Shown here: one piece after another, positions 1 to 5,583 of the stretch | Numbering within the stretch: the first letter of the stretch is position 1 | Layout: the number at the start of each line of letters is the position of its first letter | Origin: Bacteroidota bacterium | GTDB lineage: Bacteria > Bacteroidota > Bacteroidia > UKL13-3 | Reading direction: 5' to 3' | Assembly (NCBI GenBank): GCA_004293295.1 | Contig: RDYC01000359.1 | Span: 1-5,583, forward strand | DNA length: 5,583 nucleotides | Notes under the pieces: model-generated | What the model was told of the DNA's origin: nothing | The model's input: the letters and a program-made list of their open reading frames with translations, nothing else | Databases searched by the model: none | Position numbers and translations under genes: made by a program

Positions 1-3000
1 AGGTAATGGTAGGGGGGGGAACTACTTCTGCATTACGCAACACCGAAATATTATTTGAACCACCATTAGCCGTTACCAAATCGGGCTTACCATCTCCATC
101 TAAATCGCCTATGGCTACTGAAAAAGTAGCTGTACCGGTTGCAAAATCTTGCTTGGTAGCAAAACTATTGCTGCCTATAATGCCACTGGTACTGGTATTA
201 CGGAACACGGAAACGGTATTTGAGTTAAAATTCGCTGTTACCAAATCGGGTTTGTTATCCCCATCCAAATCGCCTATAGCTACTGAACAAGGCAGAGTCC
301 CTGTTGGGAAATTTTGCCTAACAGAAAAACTACTACTGCTGATACTGCCACTTGTAGTGGTATTGTGGAATATGGACACAGAGCTTGAATTGATACCACT
401 ATTCACTACTGCCAAATCGGGTTTGCTATCTCCATCCAAATCGCCTATTTTAATTAATATTGGTTTTGTATCTGTTGCAAAATCTTGCTTGGCAGCAAAA
501 CTATTGCTGCCTATAACACCACTGGTACTGGTATTGCGAAATACGGAAACAGTATTTGAATTATAATTTGTTACCGCCAAATCGTGCTTGCCATCCCCAT
601 CTAAATCGCCTATGGCTGCTGCGGAAGGCTGTGAATTTGTACCTGTTGAAAAATCTTGTTTGGTTGCAAAACCAATTGTTCCGTTTGTAGAAGTATTGCG
701 GAATATAGAAACATTACTTGAAAAGTAATTAGTTGTAACTACTTCAGCTTTTCCATCTCCATCCAAATCGCCTATAGTTACTGATAGAGGGTTTGAATTT
801 GTTGTAAAATCTACTTTGGCTGCAAAACTGCCTAGGTCAATACTACCATTAGTAGCGGTATTACGATAAACGGAAACATTGTTTGAACCAGCATTCGCTA
901 CCACTAAATCAAGCTTACCATCTCCATCCAAATCGCCTATTGCTATTGATCGAGGGTTTGTACTTGTTGTAAAATCTACTTTGGTTGCAAAACTACCTAA
1001 ACCAATACTGCCATTGGTAGCGGTATTGCGATAAACGGAGACAGTATTTAAGCTCGGATTCGTTACCACCAAATCAGGTTGACCATCTCCATCCAAGTCG
1101 CTTATGGCTGCTGACCTAAGTGCTGAACTAACACCTGTTGTAAAATCTACTCTTGCAGCAAAATCGTTAATGGTAATACCTGTTTTGGCAGGGCTATAAA
1201 TAGGGTTAAAATTAGCCAAACTGTAAGCTGCTAAACTGGTACTTGTATTTAATACCGTTATGGGTGCATACGTAGCACCTGAAGGTACGGTTACTGTAAG
1301 GTTAGTTGCTGTTGCTGCTGTTACCGTTGCCCTTGTTGCTCCCAAAAATACGATGTTATTGGCTGGGGTGGTATTAAAGTTGGTACCTGTAATGGTTACC
1401 ACATCGCCAGGTTTGGCACTTAGGGGTGTAAAGGAGGTAATGGTAGGTGGTAATATTACATCTGTATTACGCAATACCGAAATATTGTTTGAACCATTAT
1501 TCGCTGTTACCAAATCAGGTTTTCCATCTCCATCTAAATCGCCAATGGCTACTGAAAAAGGGCTTGTCCCTGTTGGTAAATCTACTTTTGCTGCGAAACT
1601 ACTGGAGTTTATGATGCCATTAGTAGAGGTATTACGTAAAATGGAAACAGTATTAGAAACCTGATTAGTCGCTATTAAATCTGGCTTACCATCTCCATCT
1701 ACATCTCCTATAACTACCGAACGAGGTGCAGTACCCGTTATAAAATTTACATTTGTAGCAAAGCTTGAGGCACCAATACTTCCATTAGTAGCGGTATTCC
1801 GAAATACAGAAACACTGGTTGTGCCACCATTAGCTATAACCAATTCAGGCTTACCATCTCCATCTAAATCTCCTATAATTACCGAACGCGGTGAACTAGC
1901 TGTTATAAAATCTACTTTTGAGGCAAAACTATTAGCATTAATCATACCGTTTGCCAAATTACGGAATACAGATAGGGTATTAGAACTACTGTTCGTTACC
2001 ACCAAATCATGTTTTCCATCACCATCTAAATCACCAATGGCAACTGAATTAGGGTTAATACCTGTTGCAAAATCTATTTTTGCAGCAAAGCTTGTCGCAG
2101 TAATGCTGCCAACTGTGGAAGTATTACGTATTATTGAAACCGAATTAGATGATGCACTTTGATTTGTTGCCGCCAAATCGGGCTTGCCATCTCCATCCAA
2201 ATCACCAACCGCGAGTGCAGAAGGGCCTAATCCTGTTGCAAAATCTACCTTTGCAGCGAAGCTTGTAACAGTAATGCTGCCAACTGAAGAAGTATTGCGC
2301 AATACCGAAACAGAATTTGAAGCAGAATTTGCTATGACTAAATCCGGCTTACCATCTCCATCTAAATCACTTATAACTACTGCAACTGGATTTGTAGCTG
2401 TTGTAAAATCTACCTTCGTGGCAAAGCTTGAAGCTGAAATACTGCCATTGTTGGATGTATTGCGAAATACAGAAATCGAACTTGACGAAGTGTTAGCAAC
2501 TACCATATCAGGTTTGCCATCTCCATCTAAATCTCCTATTGCTACATAACGTGGCATATTATTGGGTACAAAATCTACCATTGCTGCAAAATCAGTACTG
2601 GTTATATTGGTTTTTGCCGGGCTATAAATGGGGTTAAAATTAGCGGCACTATTTGCTGCCAAGCTGGTGCTTATATTTAATACCGTTATGGGAGCATAGG
2701 TAGCACCTAAAGGTACGGTTACTGTTAAGCTAGTTGCTGTTGCTGCTGTTACCGTTGCCCTTGTTGCTCCAAAAAATACAATGTTATTGGCTGGGGTGGT
2801 ATTAAAATTGGTACCTGTAATGGTTATCACATCGCTAGGTTTGGCACTTAAGGGTGTAAAGGAGGTAATGGTGGGCGAAGCAAGCGTTATGGTGCTGTTT
2901 ACCCAATTGCTGGTATTGCCATTAAGCGTAAAATTGGTGAGTGTACCATTGAGGTTATTGGTGGTTAAATCGGGTAAATTGGTTACACCTGCATTATTGC

Positions 3001-5583
3001 CACCTGCTATGCCATTATCAAAATTATAATAGGCCAATAAATTGGCTTCGCTGGAAGGATTATTTATGATAGTTCGGTAATTATTGGCAATTTGAGTGGC
3101 TGTTCTTTCTGAACTCCAAATACGTACTTCATCTATATTGCCATTAAAAAAACGGCCACCACTGGCATCGCTCCAGGTTCCTATTCTAAAGCTACCTGCT
3201 GGGTTGGTATTACCATTAGTTAAAGCACCAACATCTGTTCTTGTACCAACTGCAACGCCATTTACATAAAGCCTCATGGTAGCCCTATCCAAACCATTCC
3301 ATGCAGCAGCAATATGATACCATACTCCGGTTGCCAAATTGCTTGTTGCATAATTAATAAAACTTACTGCTCCGGAAGTAGCATTCATATTAAAATAGCC
3401 TAAATTACCATTAAAAACCAACAACTCTGTTCCACTTCCTGCAATTGATTTACTCAATATTTCTTGATTATTAAAATTGTTAAATCGTACCCAACATTCT
3501 ATGGTTTTAAAATTGGTGGCAGCCAATAAGGGATTTGTTCCTAAGTCAACATAATCATTTGTTCCATCAAAATTTAAGGCATTGCCCGGCTGCACTAATG
3601 TGGTGGTTATTGCTGTAATGGTGTTAGAAAACCCACCCTGATTGGGTAAACTGGAATTATTGGCTCTTACCCTATAATAGTATCTTAGATTATTGGCTGC
3701 TAATCCGGTAACGGTAGCAGAAGTACCGGTAACCGATAAGCCATTATAGCCTGAGACAAAACTGGTGAAATTGCTATTGGTAGATACATCTAATAAATAG
3801 TTGCTGACTGTACCTGTTGTAGGGGCAGTCCAATTTGCGGTAAACCCTGTACTGGTGATATTGGTTGCAGCCGTGGCAGTAGGTACCACCATGGCATAAC
3901 TTTCAACCCAATTACTGGTGCTGCCTGTAAGTCCAAAATTGGTAAGTGTACCATTGAGTGGGTTATTGGCTAAATCAGTCAGGGTAGCAAATGCTGCGTT
4001 GCTACCATTTGAAACACCATTATTAAAATTGTAATAGCTAATTAAATTGGCTTGACCAGAAGGATTACTAATCACACTTAAATAATTATTGGCTATTTCA
4101 CTGGCCGTTCTTGCCGTATTCCATATCCTTAATTCATCTAATGTGCCATTTAGTGATTCAAAAGTTCCATTGGGTATGCTGGAGCCTATTTGAAATGGTA
4201 AATTAGTTGTTGTACCCATAAAATTAGATGTGGTGCCTGCATAGCTTCCATTTACATATACATCCATTCCTCCGGTAGTACGTAAAACTACCGCTATATG
4301 GTACCAAGTATTAGCAGCAAAACTGATGGTATTAACCGTTGCAAAAGTAGCTCCATTAAATAAACCAATACTGTTATTGCCCATGTGAACACTAAAACGA
4401 GCAGCAGTAGTTGACCTACTGGCAAACAAGCAAACATTGGTTCCATTCATAGCATCTCTTTTTACCCAACATTCTCCGGTAAGTGCAGGTAAATCGAATT
4501 TAGTAGTAGCTGCAGCAACCTGAACAACATCGTTTACTCCATCAAAGTTTAATGCAGAGGCTTGAATGCCTACCTGACTGCTTGGTATGGTTATGTTTTT
4601 AGAAGTAAAGCCTGTACTAGAGCAAACAATATTGCCGCTATAGGTGCCTATGGCAGTAGCAGCAGCCAAACGAACAAAAACGGTTGTTGGATTTACTGTA
4701 CCACTACTTTGCGGTAAGCTTACACTAGCCCCATAACCACTATTAGCACTAAGGCTTACTTCAAAGCCTGTGGGTGGAGTTACTACAATATTATTGGTTA
4801 AAGATGAACCACTTACGGTAAAGCTTTGACTGGCAGAGGCTGTGCCTACTGGTGTAGCCATGGCTGATATGGTACCTACTAAGCCAATACCAGGTATAAT
4901 CATTGAAATACCATTACTGGTTGCAATTGTTGGCGATGCGCAAGGGTCGTTACTAGTAAGTACACAAGTAATAATATCGCCATGTTGCAAAGCAGCATCG
5001 GTGTAATTAACACTATTAGCACCCACATTGTTGCCATTCTTTTTCCATTGATAGGCAGGCGTACTACCGCCATTGATGGGAGTAGCTGTAAAGGTTACTG
5101 AAGTACCTGTTGCAACGCTATTGCCAGGATTAGCCCCAATAGTTACCGAAGGAGTTACCAAAGTTGGGGAACTCGTCATGACTATATCAGACATATTCTC
5201 AACTTCTCCCACTGCTACAAATATACCATTGCTATGGATTACAGAATACCAATAACTATCAGAAGCTGATGTTCTACTTGTCCAATTAATTCCATCGGGG
5301 CTGGTCATTACTCTATTGCCTGTACCGGTGGTAGCTACAGCTACAAATATACCATTACCGTAGGTTACTGAACCCCACTCATTATTGGCAGCTGATGTTC
5401 GTATTGTCCAATTTATCCCATTGGGGCTGGTCATTACTCTATTGTCTATACCACTTTCAGCTACAGCTACAAATACACCATTACCGTAGGTTACTGAATA
5501 CCAACGATTATCGGCTGCTGATGTTCTAATTGTCCAATTAATTCCATCGGGGCTGGTCATTACTCTATTGCCTGTACCGGTAC
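1..5583 (-). CDS. Giant modular secreted/surface protein (Ig-like, LamG, FN3, IPT/TIG, VCBS repeats), partial at both ends
   Basis: Read on the minus strand from 5581 to 2, the frame has no stop over 1860 codons, and the recognisable repeats stay in phase throughout, so there is no net frameshift. Domains by window residue: propeller-like 42-residue repeats 1-143, Ig-like 144-227, unnamed beta module 230-336, LamG 341-564, FN3 565-660, LamG 662-896, TIG 904-991, seven VCBS 992-1379, TIG 1380-1467, seven VCBS 1468-1857, start of a third TIG 1858-1860. No catalytic domain is seen. By family knowledge such proteins are exported and act outside the cell as adhesins or ligand-binding surface proteins; this is inference here, since signal peptide and C-terminal sorting domain would lie outside the window. 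Composition is Asn/Thr/Ser/Ala-rich with few Cys. Start, stop, promoter and operon context are not visible. The frame certainly codes; the biological role is unknown. Confidence 0.97.
2..10 (-). repeat. Start of a third IPT/TIG domain, truncated by the window edge
   Basis: The last three complete codons read T-I-T, preceded by P-P-P. The ten bases at 1-10 are identical to 1435-1444 and 2863-2872, the first bases of TIG 2 and TIG 1. The spacing from TIG 2 is 1434 bp, against 1428 bp between TIG 1 and TIG 2. The call rests on few bases but on exact register. Confidence 0.75.
12..19 (-). other. C8 homopolymer in the coding strand, encoding a Pro run
   Basis: Eight consecutive G on the plus strand read as CCC-CCC-CCT, giving P-P-P just before the third TIG. 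The equivalent site before TIG 2 encodes L-P-P from mixed codons. The T-I-T downstream is in frame, so the tract as given does not break the gene. It is the only long C/G run in the window and is prone to slippage in replication or sequencing. Confidence 0.9.
141..227 (-). repeat. 87-bp near-duplicate of 477-563 inside VCBS array 2
   Basis: Bases 141-227 match 477-563 at 79 of 87 positions by hand, without gaps, 336 bp (two VCBS units) apart. Both encode N-T-V-S-V-F-R-N-T-S-T-S-G followed by an I-G-S-N-S-F-A-(A/T)-K-Q-D-F-A-type segment. The intervening repeat differs (I-S-S-S-S-F-S-V-R-Q-N-F), which points to a two-repeat duplication or to conversion between alternate repeats. Confidence 0.88.
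1181..1444 (-). repeat. IPT/TIG domain 2, first part of super-module 2
   Basis: Window residues 1380-1467. It is the second copy of the 88-residue TIG module, with T-I-T-S-F-T-P-L-S-A-K-P-G-D-V-V, I-T-G-T-N-F, N-I-V-F-L-G-A-T-R-A-T-V and V-P-S-G-A-T-Y-A-P-I-T-V. The eight changes from TIG 1 are G for S, V for I, L for F, N for S, S for L, T for I, Y for N and L for A. The DNA matches over 238 of 264 bases, with the longest identical runs in the centre of the module. It lies between the two seven-repeat VCBS arrays. Confidence 0.94.
1445..2608 (-). repeat. VCBS/FG-GAP array 1: seven calcium-loop repeats
   Basis: Window residues 992-1379. Seven copies of a unit close to 55 residues read roughly (S/D)-F-A-x-K-V-D-F-x-T, then S-V-A-I-G-D-L-D-G-D-G-K-P-D-L-V-x-(A/T)-N, then S-V-S-V-x-R-N-T. 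The nine-residue D-x-D-G-D-G-x-x-(D/E) loops lie at 2507-2533, 2342-2368, 2177-2203, 2006-2032, 1844-1870, 1679-1705 and 1514-1540, spaced 165, 165, 171, 162, 165 and 165 bp. Repeat 4 has K-H-D, repeat 5 K-P-E and repeat 6 D-V-D-G-D-G. All seven keep the first three Asp and an acidic ninth position, so all could bind calcium. Seven such repeats form one seven-bladed propeller in integrin alpha chains and related bacterial proteins; that fold is inferred. Confidence 0.96.
2609..2872 (-). repeat. IPT/TIG domain 1, first part of super-module 1
   Basis: Window residues 904-991, 88 residues. It reads T-I-T-S-F-T-P-L-S-A-K-P-S-D-V-I, then I-T-G-T-N-F, N-I-V-F-F-G-A-T-R-A-T-V, and the closing L-T-V-T-V-P-L-G-A-T-Y-A-P-I-T-V. 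P-x-I-T-S-F-x-P, (V/I)-x-I-x-G-x-N-F and the V-x-F-G-x-x-x-A block are hallmarks of IPT/TIG Ig-like folds. It matches TIG 2 at 80 of 88 residues and, by hand count, 238 of 264 bases. It joins the LamG part to the first VCBS array and probably acts as a rigid stalk segment. Confidence 0.94.
2894..3598 (-). other. LamG/concanavalin A-like domain 2 with conserved C-terminal tail
   Basis: Window residues 662-896. It opens with P-G-N-A-L-N-F-D-G-T-N-D-Y-V and carries I-E-C-W-V-R-F, G-V-W-Y-H-I-A-A-A-W-N-G, M-R-L-Y-V-N-G-V-A-V-G, F-R-I-G-T-W-S-D and F-N-G-N-I-D-E-V-R-I-W-S-S-E-R-T. The tail N-L-L-A-Y-Y-N-F-D-N-G, then N-G-T-L-T-N-F-T-L-N-G-N-T-S-N-W-V-N-S, matches the tail of LamG 1 closely, so the two are paralogous modules that carry core and tail together. 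The DNA is clearly more diverged than that of the two TIG copies. A seven-T run (seven A at 3146-3152 on the plus strand) encodes R-F-F in frame. It leads directly into TIG 1. Confidence 0.92.
3602..3889 (-). other. Fibronectin type III domain
   Basis: Window residues 565-660, about 96 residues, the usual FN3 size. It shows P-T-A-T-A-A-T-N-I-T-S-T-G-F-T-A-N-W-T-A-P (the conserved W strand), Y-L-L-D-V-S-T-N-S-N-F, V-T-G-L-A-A-N-N-L-R-Y-Y-Y-R-V-R-A-N-N (the Y-x-Y-R-V-R-A strand), and a closing S-N-T-I-T-A. FN3 domains are usually rigid spacers in bacterial extracellular proteins. Here it separates two related LamG domains, which may set their spacing. Confidence 0.88.
3890..4561 (-). other. LamG/concanavalin A-like domain 1 with conserved C-terminal tail
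   Basis: Window residues 341-564. It opens with A-L-N-F-D-G-V-N-D-V-V and shows the LamG landmarks in order: G-E-C-W-V-K, N-T-W-Y-H-I-A-V-V, M-D-V-Y-V-N-G-S-Y-A-G, F-Q-I-G-S-S, and L-N-G-T-L-D-E-L-R-I-W-N-T-A-R-T. The core of about 160 residues ends near 4079. It is followed by N-L-I-S-Y-Y-N-F-N-N-G and the tail N-G-T-L-T-N-F-G-L-T-G-S-T-S-N-W-V-E-S. LamG folds are jelly-roll sandwiches that often bind glycans or proteins, sometimes through calcium; no ligand is predictable here. The same core and tail recur at 2894-3598, after an FN3 domain. Confidence 0.92.
4574..4894 (-). other. Unnamed beta-rich module, about 107 residues
   Basis: Window residues 230-336. Visible blocks are A-S-Q-S-F-T-V-S-G-S-S-L, then N-I-V-V-T-P-P-T-G-F-E-V-S, then P-T-T-V-F-V-R-L-A-A-A-T, G-T-Y-S-G-N-I-V and a closing T-S-K-N-I-T-I. 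The alternating hydrophobic pattern, Gly-rich turns and lack of charged catalytic residues suggest a beta-sandwich. The arrangement (FTVSG near the start, PPTGFE in the middle, VRL and YSG-N-I near the end) is one I have seen recurring in large Bacteroidota secreted proteins, but I cannot attach a family name. It sits between the Ig-like domain and LamG 1 and is most likely a spacer. Confidence 0.6.
4901..5152 (-). other. Ig-like domain
   Basis: Window residues 144-227. It begins P-S-V-T-I-G-A-N-P-G-N-S-V, continues with T-S-V-T-F-T-A-T-P, then the Ig-like core A-Y-Q-W-K-K-N-G-N-N-V-G, the S-V-N-Y-T-D-A-A-L turn, and G-D-I-I-T-C-V-L-T-S. The Y-Q-W-x-K-N-G strand and the later D-x-(I/V)-x-C strand are typical of Ig/PKD-like spacer domains in large Bacteroidota surface proteins. 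Two of the few Cys in the protein lie here (T-C-V-L and D-P-C-A-S) and could pair. It probably acts as a structural spacer between the propeller-like repeats and the downstream beta module. Family assignment is by pattern only. Confidence 0.65.
5153..5583 (-). repeat. Tandem 126-bp (42-residue) propeller-like repeats, about 3.3 copies
   Basis: The motif N-R-V-M-T-S-P-(D/N)-G-I-N-W-T, followed by W-x-S-V-x-(Y/H)-x-N-G-(I/V)-F-V-A-V, recurs. The MTSP codons sit at 5560, 5434 and 5308, an exact 126-bp period. A fourth, decayed copy (V-M-T-S-S near 5179, 129 bp on) closes the array. The pattern, with a conserved W in each strand and a short turn, resembles BNR/Kelch-type beta-propeller blades common in large bacterial exported proteins; the exact family is inferred. 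The array runs off the window edge, so the true copy number is unknown. It is N-terminal to all other domains seen here. Confidence 0.88.
5530..5581 (-). repeat. 52-bp perfect direct repeat of 5278-5329
   Basis: Bases 5530-5581 are identical to 5278-5329, exactly two 126-bp units away. The copies differ immediately outside both ends. The match reaches within two bases of the window edge. It encodes the stretch from T-G-T-G-N-R-V-M-T-S through G-I-N-W-T. Such an exact repeat at a sequence end could mark recent blade duplication or the point where an assembly became ambiguous. Confidence 0.93.

Larger units (their letters stand above)
11..1180 (-). repeat. VCBS/FG-GAP array 2: seven calcium-loop repeats
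   Basis: Window residues 1468-1857. The seven loops lie at 1073-1099, 908-934, 743-769, 581-607, 416-442, 245-271 and 80-106, spaced 165, 165, 162, 165, 171 and 165 bp. Variants are G-Q-P-D in repeat 1, G-K-L-D in 2, G-K-A-E in 3, G-K-H-D in 4, D-S-K-P-D in 5 and D-N-K-P-D in 6; repeat 7 has the consensus. The three loop Asp and an acidic ninth residue are kept in every copy. Repeats 4-7 use K-Q-D-F or R-Q-N-F and S-T-S-G linkers, unlike the K-V-D-F and S-T-N-G forms of repeats 1-3 and of array 1. Repeat 4 lacks about four residues before F-A-T-K and has a longer loop after it. A seven-bladed propeller is inferred. Confidence 0.96.

Noticed and set aside
6..566. Plus-strand open frame of 186 codons containing repeated S-P-S-K-S-P
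   Set aside because: It is the antisense of the VCBS loop codons: the complement of D-L-D-G-D-G reads P-S-P-S-K-S. The minus frame has recognisable domains throughout.
1433..1438. Plus-strand aaggaggt at 1431-1438, resembling a strong ribosome binding site (also ggaggt at 2861-2866)
   Set aside because: It is the complement of the TIG codons for T-S-F and is present because the TIG module is repeated. No plus-strand gene follows.
80..2533. Regularly spaced short repeats (ccatctccat core, 14 copies) resembling a CRISPR array
   Set aside because: The copies are coding calcium-loop codons at 165-bp spacing, in frame and variable, with intervening sequence that is itself repetitive. They lack the short unique spacers of a CRISPR array.
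1260..3029. Four further plus-strand open frames (1260-1664, 1821-2162, 2184-2549, 2781-3029)
   Set aside because: All lie antisense to TIG and VCBS codons, share the same S-P-S-K-S-P shadow or TIG-antisense text, and show no independent domain or start signal.
3146..3152. Seven-A run as a possible frameshift in LamG 2
   Set aside because: The minus strand reads CGT TTT TTT (R-F-F), and LamG motifs continue in the same frame on both sides.
5073..5255. Plus-strand open frame of 60 codons
   Set aside because: It is antisense to the junction of the Ig-like domain and the 42-residue repeats, with no recognisable protein features.

Overview
The window is one uninterrupted coding frame on the minus strand. 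It runs 1860 codons from edge to edge, with neither start nor stop inside the window. It encodes the middle of a giant, modular, extracellular-type protein rich in Asn, Thr, Ser and Ala. The module set (beta-propeller-like 'NRVMTSPDGINWT' repeats, Ig-like, LamG, fibronectin III, IPT/TIG and FG-GAP/VCBS repeats) and the A+T-leaning codon use suggest a Bacteroidota bacterium, of the kind that secretes very large surface proteins through the type IX system. That assignment is inference: no signal peptide, sorting domain or neighbouring gene is visible.

Layout in protein order, from high to low plus-strand coordinates: (1) 5583-5153, about 3.3 copies of a 42-residue (126-bp) propeller-like repeat; (2) 5152-4901, an Ig-like domain; (3) 4894-4574, a beta-rich module of about 107 residues that I cannot name; (4) 4561-3890, LamG/concanavalin-like domain 1 with a conserved C-terminal tail; (5) 3889-3602, a fibronectin type III domain; (6) 3598-2894, LamG domain 2 with the same tail; (7) 2872-2609, IPT/TIG 1; (8) 2608-1445, a seven-repeat VCBS/FG-GAP array; (9) 1444-1181, IPT/TIG 2; (10) 1180-11, a second seven-repeat VCBS array; (11) 10-2, the first three residues of a third TIG.

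The most striking feature is a higher-order repeat: one TIG plus exactly seven VCBS repeats form a super-module of 476 residues, then one of 478, and a third begins at the window edge. Seven calcium-loop repeats is the number needed for one seven-bladed integrin-like propeller, so the C-terminal half looks like a string of propellers separated by Ig-like TIG spacers. The two LamG domains and the upstream propeller suggest carbohydrate or surface binding, but no ligand can be deduced.

No RNA genes, mobile elements, CRISPR arrays, promoters, terminators or other genes are supported. Plus-strand open frames are antisense shadows of the repeats. Both window edges fall inside repeated sequence, so this may be a contig fragment cut by repeats.
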